A DNA stretch of 64,000 nt, from assembly GCF_033954835.1 (NCBI RefSeq), contig NZ_CP121471.1, positions 3,590,501 through 3,654,500 on the forward strand, read 5' to 3'. This document shows, in pieces, positions 8,547 through 17,171 of the stretch. A program made the translations under genes and the position numbers. The DNA comes from Thiorhodovibrio frisius (GTDB lineage: Bacteria > Pseudomonadota > Gammaproteobacteria > Chromatiales > Chromatiaceae). How positions within the stretch are numbered: position 1 is the first letter of the stretch; each line of letters starts with the position of its first letter. Below the pieces are notes generated by a model. That model was not told where the DNA came from. It made no database searches and saw nothing but the letters and a program-made list of their open reading frames with translations.

Positions 8547-9581
8547 ATGAAGAGTATCGATCTGGCCCAACGCACCCCCGAATGGCACCAGTGGCGCGCC
8601 CAGGGCATCACCGCATCGGAATCAGCCATTATTCTCGGTCGCTCGCCCTACAAGACGCCCTGGCGCCTGTGGGCCGAACGCACGGGGTTGGCCAAGACTG
8701 CGGACTTGAGCAAGAACCCGCTGGTGCAGCGGGGTAACCGACTGGAAGATGCCGCCCGGCAGTGGTTCGAGCAGCGTTACGACACACTGGTCTTGCCGGT
8801 CTGTGGGGAATCCGAGGAGGAGCCACTGCTGCGCGCCTCCTTTGATGGCATCACCGACGCCGGCGAACCGGTTGAGTTGAAGGTGCCCTCGGAACGCACC
8901 TTTCGCGATGTCACTAACCATGGCCGCGCGGCCGGTGCCTTTCGGCTCTATGAACCCCAGGTCCAGCATCAGCTCTATGTCGCTGGGGCGGACAAGGGGT
9001 ATCTGGTGTTCTACCAAGAGGACAATGACCCTATCGTTTTCGAGATCACTCGCGATCCGGCGTTGATTACATCCATCGTCACCCAGGGCAAAGCCTTCTG
9101 GCAGGCGTTGATCGACAACCAGGAACCGGAGAAAGATCCCACCCGGGATCTGTTCATCCCCAAGGGACCGCAGGCCGATGACTGGGCGGTGCTGGCCGGG
9201 CGCTATCGCGCGCTGCAACAGGAAGCCAAGACGGTCGAGTCGGAGCTCAAACGCAAGAAGGCCGCCATGGATGACATCCAGACCACTCTAGTGGCCATGA
9301 TGGGCCAGGCGCTGATCGCCGAGTCCGCCGGGCTGCGAGTGACGCGCTTCTGCGCTAAAGGGTCGGTGGATTATGCGGCGCTGTTGCAGGCGCGCCTGCC
9401 GGAGTTGGGTAGCGACGCCATCGAGGCGTTTCGCCGTCAGCCGTCCGAGCGCGTGCGGGTCACCGTGCAGGCGTCTCCCGAGACCACAGTCATCCCGCTC
9501 AAGCCCAAGGCCAAGCGGGCGCCTGCGCATCAGGCAAGCGATGACCACGGTTTTGCCGTGGCCACCAGCTTCTGGTTCTGA
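8547..9581 (+). CDS. YqaJ / lambda-exonuclease-type recombinase nuclease
   Basis: 344 aa from ATG 8547; a TTG at 8532 is less likely because GGAG lies just before the ATG. The YqaJ-like nuclease domain covers about residues 5-200: RTPEWHQWRAQGITASESAIILG, then the PD-(D/E)XK core with D100 in ASFDG and E110-x-K112 in VELKVP, and QVQHQLYVAGADKGYLVFYQ. A coiled-coil-like segment follows (about 215-245), then a C-terminal tail. The enzyme should resect duplex ends 5'-3' to supply single strands to the Bet-like annealase encoded just upstream. The final TSFWF resembles the ENLWF and AQDFWF ends of two neighbouring products. Confidence 0.9.
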   Translation: MKSIDLAQRTPEWHQWRAQGITASESAIILGRSPYKTPWRLWAERTGLAKTADLSKNPLVQRGNRLEDAARQWFEQRYDTLVLPVCGESEEEPLLRASFDGITDAGEPVELKVPSERTFRDVTNHGRAAGAFRLYEPQVQHQLYVAGADKGYLVFYQEDNDPIVFEITRDPALITSIVTQGKAFWQALIDNQEPEKDPTRDLFIPKGPQADDWAVLAGRYRALQQEAKTVESELKRKKAAMDDIQTTLVAMMGQALIAESAGLRVTRFCAKGSVDYAALLQARLPELGSDAIEAFRRQPSERVRVTVQASPETTVIPLKPKAKRAPAHQASDDHGFAVATSFWF

Positions 9582-9749
9582 TGCCCGTGGTGCTTTTCTC
9601 TTGACCTCAAGACCGTCCTGCCTGCGGGCAGGCGGTCGTCCCCAGTCTCGCGTGCGCGGCTGCGGACGACCGCATCGGTTTTCCCAGTGCGCCTGTCGGA
9701 GCGCCTCACAAGACCCGACCTTTCGTTATTTCCGGCCAGTTGGCCTGTT

Positions 9750-9800
9750 CACTCACCCTAGGGGGAGATCGCTCCCTCCATGGGGATTCGCGTCTCTCCC
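9750..9800 (+). promoter_or_regulatory. structured leader copy C, upstream of the CobS-like ATPase gene
   Basis: CCCTAGGGGGAG (9756-9767) pairs with CTCCCTCCATGGGG (9772-9785) through two helices around a small internal loop. GGGAGA (9763-9768) is also complementary to TCTCCC (9795-9800). It follows a TTCACTCA start and precedes an AGGAGAG site before ATG 9821. Less perfect than copies A, B and F, but with the same layout. Confidence 0.6.
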
Positions 9801-9820
9801 ATGTCACACAGGAGAGACCC

Positions 9821-10783
9821 ATGCCCACACCCCAACGCTTCGATGTCGCGACCACCTTTAACGTCAAGGCCCCGAAAGGCCTGGAGATCGAAGGCTTCGC
9901 GGAAGAAGACCATCCCAAGGTTCCACTGAGGCAGCCCTACATCTTTCGCCAAGGGCTCAATGCCGTGCTGGCGTTTCTGCGCGATGCCGGTGGCGATGCC
10001 TTGTTGCTGACCGGTCCGACCGGCGCGGGCAAGACCTCGCTTATCCGTCAGGTGGCAGCGCGCTTGTATTGGCCGGTGCAGGAGTTGACCTGCCATGGCC
10101 GGATGGAATTCGCCGATCTGCTCGGCGGCTTTCAGTTGCTCCAGGGCGAGACCCGCTTCGTCCATGGTCCTTTGGCCGTCGCCGCGCGCGAGGGGCATCT
10201 GCTGATCCTGAACGAAATCGATCTGATGGATCCGGCGGAACTGGCCGGGCTGAACGACATCGTCGAGGGCGCGCCTCTGGTGATTGCCCAGAATGGCGGC
10301 GAGGTGATTCGCCCGCATCCGAAGTTCCGGGTGATCGCCACCGGCAACAGTGCCGGCAGCGGCGATCAGACCGGACTTTATCAAGGCGTATTGCGCCAGA
10401 ACCTGGCGTTTCTGGATCGCTTTCGGGTGCTCCAAGTGACCTACCCCGATCCGGAAACCGAGCAGGCCGTGCTGGATGGGGAGGTTCCCGATCTCCCCAC
10501 CGAGATCGCCCACAAGCTGGTCGTGGTGGCCAATGAGGTGCGGCGGCTGTTTCTCGGCGAGAGCGATGGCGCCAGCCCCCAGGCCGGTGAGCTAACCCTG
10601 ACGCTGTCCACTCGCACTCTGGTGCGTTGGGCACGGCTGACGGTGACCTTCAAGGGGGCGCCGAATCCGCTGGCCTATGCCTTGGATCAGGCGCTGACCG
10701 CGCGAGCGGCGGCGGAAGAACGCACGGCGATTCATCGCATCGCCGCCGATGTGCTGGGGCCGCTGTGGAGCGGGCAGGCATGA
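9821..10783 (+). CDS. MoxR/CobS-type AAA+ ATPase
   Basis: 320 aa from ATG 9821. Walker A is GPTGAGKTS (about 65-73) and Walker B is LLILNEIDLMDPAEL (about 125-139). A sensor-1 region follows (FRVIATGNSAGSGDQ), then the arginine-finger neighbourhood QNLAFLDRFRVLQV. This is the CobS/NorQ/MoxR pattern. Such ATPases act with a VWA-domain partner; the VWA protein encoded at 12421 is the obvious candidate. Here the pair lies among recombination genes, so a role in remodelling DNA-processing complexes is more likely than cobalt chelation; that is inference. The stop overlaps the next start (ATGA). Confidence 0.88.
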   Translation: MPTPQRFDVATTFNVKAPKGLEIEGFAEEDHPKVPLRQPYIFRQGLNAVLAFLRDAGGDALLLTGPTGAGKTSLIRQVAARLYWPVQELTCHGRMEFADLLGGFQLLQGETRFVHGPLAVAAREGHLLILNEIDLMDPAELAGLNDIVEGAPLVIAQNGGEVIRPHPKFRVIATGNSAGSGDQTGLYQGVLRQNLAFLDRFRVLQVTYPDPETEQAVLDGEVPDLPTEIAHKLVVVANEVRRLFLGESDGASPQAGELTLTLSTRTLVRWARLTVTFKGAPNPLAYALDQALTARAAAEERTAIHRIAADVLGPLWSGQA

Positions 10784-11142
10784 CGGGGGCGGATTCGCCC
10801 TGGCAACTCTTTCGCTATCACCACGGCGATGGGTCCAGAAAAGACTGGGCCTATCGCCGCCTGGCCGATGGCGCGATGGAGATTGCCTGGGGACGCTTGG
10901 AGAACATTGCGCAGCGGCGGATCTATGCCGCCAGTCAGGCGCGAATGATTGAGCAGCGCGCTTTGGACAAGGAGCGCAAGGGCTATGTCCCCCTGGGCCA
11001 GGCGGTACTGCGTGGGCGCTTCTTTGAGGTCATCTCGACCCAGCGTGGCTCACTTCACAGCCATCCCGTTCCCGAGCCAAGACCGCAACCCCGCATCGAT
11101 CTGTCGTGGATCGCGCCGGGGCAGGAGAACCTTTGGTTCTGA
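10780..11142 (+). CDS. WGR-like domain protein
   Basis: 120 aa, starting in the ATGA overlap with the ATPase gene, so probably coupled. Residues about 25-70 read DWAYRRLADGAMEIAWGRLE, then a helix and DKERKGYVPLG. This fits the WGR domain (W-G-R, then an ALxxFxKxxxEKxxKGY-like helix) known from PARPs and bacterial proteins acting at DNA ends. The C-terminal part is Pro-rich and ends with PGQENLWF. Function is unknown; the domain and neighbours suggest nucleic-acid binding. The domain call rests on motif similarity only. Confidence 0.6.
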   Translation: MTGADSPWQLFRYHHGDGSRKDWAYRRLADGAMEIAWGRLENIAQRRIYAASQARMIEQRALDKERKGYVPLGQAVLRGRFFEVISTQRGSLHSHPVPEPRPQPRIDLSWIAPGQENLWF

Positions 11143-11154
11143 ATCATCCATGAC

Positions 11155-11177
11155 GCGGATCGGCTTCGCCGGTCCGC
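11155..11177 (+). promoter_or_regulatory. intercistronic hairpin before the DUF3150-like gene
   Basis: GCGGATCGGC (11155-11164), loop TTC, GCCGGTCCGC (11168-11177): a 10-bp stem ending a few bases before the GGGAG ribosome site of ATG 11190. There is no T-run, so it is not a classical terminator. It may act as a stability or translation-control element, and it differs from the CCC..GGGG leaders. Confidence 0.4.
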
Positions 11178-11189
11178 GGGGAGACTTGC

Positions 11190-12287
11190 ATGACAACTGA
11201 CATGACCGAGACCCAAACCGACAACCGGTCGCTGGAGGACACCCTCCACCTGACCGATCAGACCACGCTCTTTCTGGTCGATTTTCACATCTGGTCCGGG
11301 CGCAAGAAACTGCGGGCTGAGGATCTGCGGCTTGGCACCGACTTGCCGCCCGATGAGCTGATTTCATTGGGCAGCAAGAAGATTTGCAACCCGGATGCCT
11401 TGCGGGTGTTTCACCGCAACAAGAAGCGCATCGAGCGCAATCTGTTGGCGGTCGGCACGCGCTTTCTGGGCGGCTTTCTGGTGCCCAATGCGCTGGCGGT
11501 CGAGGCGCAGGCCATGGCCGAGTCCATCACGCTGGAAACGCGCGCCGCGGCCGAGAGCTTTCTCGCCGAGTATGACCGGCATATTGATGCCTGGTGCGCA
11601 GCCTATCCCAGTTGGGAGCCGGCCATCCGCCAGGCGGTCGATCCGGTGGAGGTGGTGCGCGGGCAATTTCGCTTTCGGGTGCAGGCGCTGCGGATTGAAA
11701 CAGCGCCACTGATCGCGACCGATACCTTGCACGAGGATGTCGCCGAGATCGGTGACACCATTTTCGCCGAGGTCGAGCAGATGGCCAGGGGGCTGGAACA
11801 GTCCTTTGTGGGTAAGCCGGAGTTGTCGCAACGGGCGCTCGGAACCTTCCGACGCATTCACGACAAGCTCGATGCCTTGAGCTTTGTCGATGGACGGATT
11901 GATCCGGTGGTGCGCTCTATCGGGCAGTGGCTGAAGCGACTGCCCGGCTCGGGGCCGATCCAGGGCGGATTGTTCCTGGAGGGCTGGGCACTGATGCGTC
12001 TGGTTGGCGAAGCCGAAGCCATGGCCCGCCATGGCGAAGGGCTGTTGGCGCTGGATGCGTTGATGCCGGAAGTGCCTGATGCACCGGATGCAGAGTCGCA
12101 AGCGGATATTGGCGGTGAACCCTCGTCGCAGAAGGACGATGGCACCCTAGCATCTGATCCGGAAACGCTGTCCGACGATGACCCGATGGACTTCGATGAC
12201 CTGTTCGAGGAGCAGGAAGTGCCGGGTCCGATCGAGACATCACGATCGCCGGTTCCGGCTGTGCCAGCGCAGGATTTCTGGTTTTGA
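11190..12287 (+). CDS. DUF3150-like protein
   Basis: 365 aa. The N-terminal region LHLTDQTTLFLVDFHIWSG followed by RKKLRAEDLRLG, LGSKKICNPDALRVFHRNKK and RNLLAVGTRFLGGFLVP matches what I know as DUF3150, a family of integrative elements and plasmids usually found between a MoxR-like ATPase and a CobT-like VWA gene, exactly as here. The middle is largely helical. The tail (about 300-350) is acidic and Asp/Glu/Ser-rich, and the protein ends QDFWF. No catalytic motif is visible; a structural or adaptor role with the ATPase/VWA pair is inferred from order alone. Confidence 0.75.
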   Translation: MTTDMTETQTDNRSLEDTLHLTDQTTLFLVDFHIWSGRKKLRAEDLRLGTDLPPDELISLGSKKICNPDALRVFHRNKKRIERNLLAVGTRFLGGFLVPNALAVEAQAMAESITLETRAAAESFLAEYDRHIDAWCAAYPSWEPAIRQAVDPVEVVRGQFRFRVQALRIETAPLIATDTLHEDVAEIGDTIFAEVEQMARGLEQSFVGKPELSQRALGTFRRIHDKLDALSFVDGRIDPVVRSIGQWLKRLPGSGPIQGGLFLEGWALMRLVGEAEAMARHGEGLLALDALMPEVPDAPDAESQADIGGEPSSQKDDGTLASDPETLSDDDPMDFDDLFEEQEVPGPIETSRSPVPAVPAQDFWF

Positions 12288-12353
12288 TCTGTTTCTAAGC
12301 TCGACTCAGCGCCGCGTCCAACTGGATCGACGACGCTGATTGGCGGATTTCTT

Positions 12354-12398
12354 TTTTTCACCCCTCGGGGCATTGCGCCCCCATGGGCGTGATGCCCC
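12354..12398 (+). promoter_or_regulatory. structured leader copy D, upstream of the VWA gene
   Basis: CCCCTCGGGGC (12361-12371) pairs with GCCCCCATGGG (12377-12387), with two mismatches. GGGGCAT (12367-12373) is perfectly complementary to ATGCCCC (12392-12398). Preceded by TTTTTTTCA, followed by a GGAG site and ATG 12421. Confidence 0.68.
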
Positions 12399-12420
12399 AT
12401 CACCTATATGGAGCATCACC

Positions 12421-14310
12421 ATGAGCCATGCCTTTCGGACCTTGCATCAGGCCATGCCGATTGTCGCCGCCGCCCTAGGGCGCAAGTTTGGCGTCCCGGT
12501 CGCGGTCGGCGGAGATGAGGCCTGCACTGATGGCAACAGCATTCAGGTGCCGGCCTTGCCGCCGCAATCTGAGCTGATTCCGGTTGCCTGGGGCTATCTG
12601 GCCCACGAGGCGGCGCATCTGCGCTTTACCGATTTCGAGACCTATCGCCAGGGGGCGTCCGGTTCGGATCCCTTGACCCGCAGCCTGCTAAACATTCTTG
12701 AGGATATCCGCATCGAGCGGGCCATCGCCGCGCCTTATCCCGGCACGCGCGAGAACTTGCAGGCGGTCTGCGACCATCTGAGCGGACGTGGCGCCTTGTC
12801 GCCGCCGAAGCCGGATGCGCATCCAGCCCATGTCTTGACCAGCTATCTGCTGCTGCATCTGCGCCATCGGCTGTTGGAGACCGCGTCGCTTGCCGTTTCG
12901 GCGCATGAGGCGGAGCGCGTGCTGCGTCAGGTATTTCCTGCGCGCACCGTGCATCGGTTGCAGGGCTTGTTGGCCGAGGTCGGTCAACTGGCCAGCACGG
13001 CGGATGCGGTCGATTTGGCGCAACGCATTCGCGCCTTGCTGGAGGAGGAGAAGCAGTCGGCGCGGGCACCATCGTCCGGTGCTGGATCTGCATCAGGGCA
13101 GCCTGATCGGAACGGCCAAGAGCGGCCAGATGAGTCTGGCCAAAACGCGACGGGGACTGGCGGGACTGACAACCAGATGCCTGGTGGGTCGGTTGGGGCG
13201 CCGCTGCCTGCTGACGAACAAGCCGCTCAGGGGCCAACGGACCCAACAGCTGGCCAGACAAGCTCAGGGACTCCGGCTGGGAGTCCATCTGGACAGGGAG
13301 GTGGGCAAGACGGAGGGACCCCGGCTGGTCATAACGATCCGGGGTCTTCAACCAAGCCGGATTCAAGCACCCCTTCAACGTCTATCCCGGACGCACCGCA
13401 TGACGCCCTCAAGACCCAAGCCGTCTCCCAGACGCTGAACGCGAGTGATGACGATCTGCCAGGCGATTTGTTCCAGCAGGTGCGTGAACTCCTGGACGCT
13501 GCCGGCCAGGGCGACAGCCCTTGTCTGCTGCCCCGTGCCGAGCCCTTTGATGGCGATCCGGCGCGTGGTTTGCGGTTGCTGGGTGTCGTGCAGGAAGAGT
13601 CGCGCCGGTTGCGGGCGCGCCTGCAGGGACTGGTGCAGGCCTCACGGCTGGATCGGCCGCAGGCGTTTCGCCATGGGCCGCGCTTGCTGCCCAAGCGCCT
13701 CTATCGCGCGGCGGTGGGCGATCCTCGGCTGTTCGCGCGGAAACGTGAACGGGTGGCGGTCGATACCGCGATTCACCTGCTGATCGACCTGTCCGGGTCG
13801 ATGAATTCGCCAGTGCGTCGTCGCGACGGGTTGGTTGAACGGCGTGGGCAGATCGCCCAGTCCGCCGCTTTGGCCTTGGCCCTGGCACTGGACGGCATCC
13901 ATGGGGTGTCGGTCGCGGTCAGCGCCTTTCCGGGCCTGTCCGGCGTGGAGGATCGCATCAGCGTGCTGGTTCGACATGGGCAGCGTCCGCGTGCCTGTGC
14001 CGGGGCCTTTTTGCAAGGGACTCGGGGCAGCACGCCGATGGCGGGTGCGTTGTGGTTCGCGGCGGCGGATTTGCTCGGCCGACCTGAGACGCGGCGCATT
14101 GTGCTGTTGCTGACCGACGGCAAGCCGAATCGCATGGATGAGACGCGGGAGATTCTGCGGCTTTGTTCCGCCGCTGGTTTGGAGACCGTCGGGCTTGGCA
14201 TCGGCGTGGATGTCTCGGGGCTGTTCCCGGTGGCGTTGCGCGTCGATGAGGTGACGGCGCTGAGAACGGCGCTCTTTGGTGCGGCCGAGCGGTTGTTGCT
14301 CGCGGCCTGA
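12421..14310 (+). CDS. CobT-like VWA-domain protein with HEAAH motif
   Basis: 629 aa from ATG 12421. The N-terminal domain holds an HExxH-type motif (HEAAHLRFTDF, residues 62-66 being HEAAH) in a zincin-like context, as seen in CobT-like proteins. Residues about 215-340 are a low-complexity Gly/Ser/Pro/Gln linker. The C-terminal VWA domain carries the MIDAS motif DLSGSM (about residue 456), a TPMAG-type threonine and LLLTDGKPNRMDE. It is the expected partner of the CobS/MoxR-like ATPase at 9821. The wide size of the linker and recombination neighbours distinguish it from true cobaltochelatase subunits. Regulated by structured leader copy D; a terminator follows. Confidence 0.85.
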   Translation: MSHAFRTLHQAMPIVAAALGRKFGVPVAVGGDEACTDGNSIQVPALPPQSELIPVAWGYLAHEAAHLRFTDFETYRQGASGSDPLTRSLLNILEDIRIERAIAAPYPGTRENLQAVCDHLSGRGALSPPKPDAHPAHVLTSYLLLHLRHRLLETASLAVSAHEAERVLRQVFPARTVHRLQGLLAEVGQLASTADAVDLAQRIRALLEEEKQSARAPSSGAGSASGQPDRNGQERPDESGQNATGTGGTDNQMPGGSVGAPLPADEQAAQGPTDPTAGQTSSGTPAGSPSGQGGGQDGGTPAGHNDPGSSTKPDSSTPSTSIPDAPHDALKTQAVSQTLNASDDDLPGDLFQQVRELLDAAGQGDSPCLLPRAEPFDGDPARGLRLLGVVQEESRRLRARLQGLVQASRLDRPQAFRHGPRLLPKRLYRAAVGDPRLFARKRERVAVDTAIHLLIDLSGSMNSPVRRRDGLVERRGQIAQSAALALALALDGIHGVSVAVSAFPGLSGVEDRISVLVRHGQRPRACAGAFLQGTRGSTPMAGALWFAAADLLGRPETRRIVLLLTDGKPNRMDETREILRLCSAAGLETVGLGIGVDVSGLFPVALRVDEVTALRTALFGAAERLLLAA

Positions 14311-14457
14311 TTGCGCTGCCCTGCCCTTGTCCGCGACGGCGTCTGAAAAGGCGCTGTTGCGGGCGACCTTTCGTGGTGTCTTCAAGGCACCCGTTCGTTC
14401 AGGCTGTGCGGATGCGCTGCGGTGCAGCCGAGTTCCATCCTTTCAACTCCACTCAAT

Positions 14458-14486
14458 CCGGCCGCCATGCGGTGGCCGGGCCTTTT
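14458..14486 (+). terminator. Rho-independent terminator after the VWA gene
   Basis: CCGGCCGCC (14458-14466), loop ATGC, GGTGGCCGG (14471-14479), then GCCTTTT. A 9-bp GC-rich stem with one G-U and a short T-run. It would separate the VWA operon from the next operon, which has its own leader. Confidence 0.65.
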
Positions 14487-14644
14487 CCAGCGTCGTTGGT
14501 CATCGACGATGGCGGAAAAGGCGGTTTTGCGGTGAGTCCTGATGCCAGGACTTGCTGTGACGGCGACCGAAGACGCGATGCGTCGCCAGCCCGATTGGGC
14601 TTTTCAACCGCGTCCGATGACACCGCCTTGGTGCGGACCTTTGT

Positions 14645-14692
14645 TCAACCCCTTGGGGAGATGCTCTCCCCACAGGGGCGATGTGTCTCCCC
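14645..14692 (+). promoter_or_regulatory. structured leader copy E, upstream of the 77-aa protein gene
   Basis: CCCCTTGGGGAG (14649-14660) pairs with CTCCCCACAGGGG (14666-14678). GGGGAGA (14655-14661) is perfectly complementary to TCTCCCC (14686-14692). It is preceded by TTGTTCAA and followed by TTGGGAG and ATG 14714. Confidence 0.68.
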
Positions 14693-14713
14693 GTCACCTT
14701 GGGAGATACCGCC

Positions 14714-14947
14714 ATGAGTATGAACCGTAATTTCTGGAATGACGTTGAGAAGTTTCTCGATACCGCAAGCGACCGCCAGCTCACTGAAGCCCGGCAGTCG
14801 GTGTTTGCCTTGCTGTCCGCACCCGCCGACCGCGCAACCCATCGCGACATCAAGGCGGTGTACCGCCTGGTGCTCGATGAAATGCGCACCCGCGCCACGC
14901 TGACGCGGCGCGCCGAGCCGATGACGCACCAGGCTGTGCTGGCCTGA
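14714..14947 (+). CDS. small hypothetical protein (77 aa)
   Basis: No family recognised. Two helical stretches are evident: NFWNDVEKFLDTASDRQLTE and RDIKAVYRLVLDEMRTRATL. The start is set by GGGAG upstream of ATG 14714. It is soluble and charged, and the gene is led by structured leader copy E, which argues it is a real, regulated member of the cluster rather than a chance frame. Confidence 0.65.
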   Translation: MSMNRNFWNDVEKFLDTASDRQLTEARQSVFALLSAPADRATHRDIKAVYRLVLDEMRTRATLTRRAEPMTHQAVLA

Positions 14948-15031
14948 TTGCGTTCTTCCACTGCCGCTGGCTCGGGCTTCATGCCCGGCCAGCCGTCGTT
15001 TCTGTTTCTTTCTGATTGCGAGGAGTCCCGC

Positions 15032-15343
15032 ATGAAGCTTCGCTTCAATACCTACGACTGCCGTTTGCTGTGGTCGCGCTATGCCCAATCCCGCCGACCG
15101 GCGCTGTTGCTGGTCAATGTCCGCTCGCCCGGTGATCTGATCGCCGTTGCGAGCGTGGAACTGCCCGGCGTCGATCTGGATGCCAACGAAATCGCCATCA
15201 AGAACTTCGGCCCCAGTGCCGGGGCACTCGAGGCGCTATCCGCAGCCTGGGTGATTTCCAAGCCGGTGCGCTTTGTCGAGGTCGGCGAACGCGCGATCCC
15301 GATCTGCAAGCTGCTGGTGGATGCCGAGAATGTGGTGCATTGA
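15032..15343 (+). CDS. hypothetical protein (103 aa)
   Basis: No family recognised. Starts with ATG 15032 after GCGAGGAG. The sequence alternates strands and a helix (RRPALLLVNVRSPGDLIAVA, VDLDANEIAIKNFGPSAGAL), a compact alpha/beta domain with no obvious catalytic residues. About 50 bp upstream lies a hairpin (GCTGG..CGGGC TTCAT GCCCG..CCAGC), possibly a regulatory element different from the six CCC..GGGG leaders. Confidence 0.6.
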   Translation: MKLRFNTYDCRLLWSRYAQSRRPALLLVNVRSPGDLIAVASVELPGVDLDANEIAIKNFGPSAGALEALSAAWVISKPVRFVEVGERAIPICKLLVDAENVVH

Positions 15344-15436
15344 TCGGGCCTAGTGGCGCGAGGTGCGGCGTTCTTTCTGCTTATCGCCGGTGTTTGGACT
15401 CGTCCAGCGCCGGCGTGTTCATTAAGGAGCACTTCG

Positions 15437-16528
15437 ATGCGTTCAATTGAATCGGCAATGGTTCGCCAGGCGGCGCAAGGCGCTGGCTGGCTGGCGGTCC
15501 TAGATGAATTGGCTGGGTCTGTGTTGGAGTCGGCCTTGCAGCGACCGGGACGCCATGGACCTTGTCCGGTGCATGGCGCTGGTCAGGGCGACGGCTTTCG
15601 GCTGTTCCCGGATGTGGATCGCTCTGGCGGTGGCATCTGTGCGACTTGCGGTGCCTATCCAGATGGTTTCGCGCTGCTGCGCTGGCTGTTTGGGTGGTCC
15701 TTTCCCGAGACGCTGAACCGGGTGGCGGGCGTTTTGGGGCTGAGCGATAGGCCATCGCCACGCGTTCGGCCCCTGTTGGTTACCCGATCAGGGATGCCTG
15801 CCCAAGCTTGCACGCCGTATCCCGACCAAGCACGCGCGCGGTTGCGGCGTGTGTGGAATGAAAGTCTGCCGCCTGGCCATCCCGGAGCTGGGGTACTGCG
15901 GCGTTATTTGGTCCAGCGCGGACTGAGTGGCGTTGACTTTGATTCACGGGTGATGCGGTTCCATCCGGCGCTGCCCTATTGGGGCGTCGCTGAAACGGGC
16001 CACCCGGTCTCTTTAGGCCGATTCCCGGCCATGCTGGCTTTGGTGTCCGCTACGGATGGCTCGGCCATGACGCTGCATCGGACCTATCTGCAACCGAACG
16101 GTGCGGGCAAGGCACCGGTACCCGCGCCTAAGAAGCTGATGGCCTCCGGCCAGAACCGCTCGCTCGTTGGCTCGGCTGTGCGGTTATGCCCAGTCCCGCT
16201 CGGAAAGAACCCGGTACTTGGCCTGACCGAGGGCATCGAAACCGCGCTGGCGGTGCGCGCCATGACCGGCATGCCGGTCTGGGCGGCTCTGTCGGCGACC
16301 CTGCTCGAACGCTTCGCGCCACCACCCGGTCTGTGCCGGCTGGTGGTGTGGGCCGACAAGGATCGCTCGGGCGTTGGCGAACAGGCGGCGCGCGCGCTTC
16401 ACCGACGGCTCGGTCCATCGGTCGAGGTGCGCATCCGCGTGCCGCTCATGCCGATTCCACCGCAGGCCCGTGGCGTCGATTGGGCGGATGTCTGGCAACA
16501 CGCGCCAGAATCACGCTTGGCGGCCTAG
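15437..16528 (+). CDS. zinc-ribbon/Toprim primase-like protein
   Basis: 363 aa from ATG 15437 (AAGGAG upstream). The N-terminus has a P4-primase-type zinc ribbon: GPCPVHG (C43, H46), ICATCG (C68, C71) and a following phenylalanine/aromatic-rich strand. The C-terminal half is a Toprim domain: LGLTEGIETALAVRAMTG (catalytic Glu) and VVWADKDRSGVGEQAA (DxD). This combination occurs in primases and in mobile-element proteins that keep the zinc ribbon and Toprim but lack a helicase. It may prime DNA synthesis for the element, working with the DnaC/DnaT-like proteins encoded at 20 kb. Confidence 0.82.
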   Translation: MRSIESAMVRQAAQGAGWLAVLDELAGSVLESALQRPGRHGPCPVHGAGQGDGFRLFPDVDRSGGGICATCGAYPDGFALLRWLFGWSFPETLNRVAGVLGLSDRPSPRVRPLLVTRSGMPAQACTPYPDQARARLRRVWNESLPPGHPGAGVLRRYLVQRGLSGVDFDSRVMRFHPALPYWGVAETGHPVSLGRFPAMLALVSATDGSAMTLHRTYLQPNGAGKAPVPAPKKLMASGQNRSLVGSAVRLCPVPLGKNPVLGLTEGIETALAVRAMTGMPVWAALSATLLERFAPPPGLCRLVVWADKDRSGVGEQAARALHRRLGPSVEVRIRVPLMPIPPQARGVDWADVWQHAPESRLAA

Positions 16529-16570
16529 CGTTAGGCGATTGTCACCGGACTGTCCGCCGACAGTCCGTTT

Positions 16571-16617
16571 TTTCAACCCTTGGGGGACAGCGTCCCTCAA
16601 GGGAGCGCTGTTTCCCC
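16571..16617 (+). promoter_or_regulatory. structured leader copy F, upstream of the radC gene
   Basis: CCCTTGGGGGAC (16577-16588) pairs with GTCCCTCAAGGG (16592-16603) over 12 positions, the best hairpin of the six. GGGGGACAGCG (16582-16592) is also complementary to CGCTGTTTCCCC (16606-16617) with one bulge. Its position directly before a radC gene is what points to the published radC RNA motif. Confidence 0.72.
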
Positions 16618-16637
16618 TGTTTTTCGGAGGAACAGTC

Positions 16638-17171
16638 ATGTCTCAGTCCAACCATCCACCATCCCTGAAGCGGGTGACCAAACAACGGCGACTGACCAAT
16701 CGTTTTGCCGATATGCAGGCCGTCGACCTGACGCCCGATGAGCAAGACACCCTGGTCGCGCTCGCACTCAAGGTACTGGAACCCAAGGTGAGCTACGACA
16801 CCTTCACTGATGCCGCTGCAACGATGGAATATATGCAGCTGCGCTTTGCCGGCAAGCAACGGGAAGTCTTCGCCGTGGCCTTTCTCGATAACAGGCATCG
16901 CCTGATCGCGCTGGAGGAGGTGTTCCAGGGCACCATCGATGGCTGCAATGTCTATCCTCGGGTGATTGCCCAGCGGGGACTCGCACTGAATTGCGCCGCG
17001 TGCTTGCTTGTTCACAATCACCCCAGCGGTAACCCTACCCCGAGCCCGGCTGATCTGCGGGTGACCCGACGGATCAAGGACGCACTGGACTTGTTCGAGA
17101 TCACTGTCCTCGACCACATCATCGTCGGTGGCGAAGGTGCTTCGTCTCTGGCCCAGGAGGGACAGCTGTGA
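16638..17171 (+). CDS. radC: RadC-family JAB/MPN-domain protein
   Basis: 177 aa from ATG 16638 (CGGAGG upstream). It is the JAB-domain-only form typical of mobile elements, lacking the N-terminal helix-hairpin-helix of longer RadC proteins. Metal-site residues are visible in LLVHNHPSGNPTPSPADLRV (H-x-H ... S ... D), followed by EITVLDHIIVGG. The name is historical; the family's role in DNA repair is not established, but these proteins are common on ICEs and plasmids, often near antirestriction genes. Regulated by leader copy F, with the next gene overlapping its stop. Confidence 0.9.
   Translation: MSQSNHPPSLKRVTKQRRLTNRFADMQAVDLTPDEQDTLVALALKVLEPKVSYDTFTDAAATMEYMQLRFAGKQREVFAVAFLDNRHRLIALEEVFQGTIDGCNVYPRVIAQRGLALNCAACLLVHNHPSGNPTPSPADLRVTRRIKDALDLFEITVLDHIIVGGEGASSLAQEGQL

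Noticed and set aside
9821-14310. cobaltochelatase CobST genes
   Set aside because: Similarity is to the CobS/CobT-type ATPase-VWA pairing only; the neighbours are recombination genes and no cobalamin synthesis gene is present.
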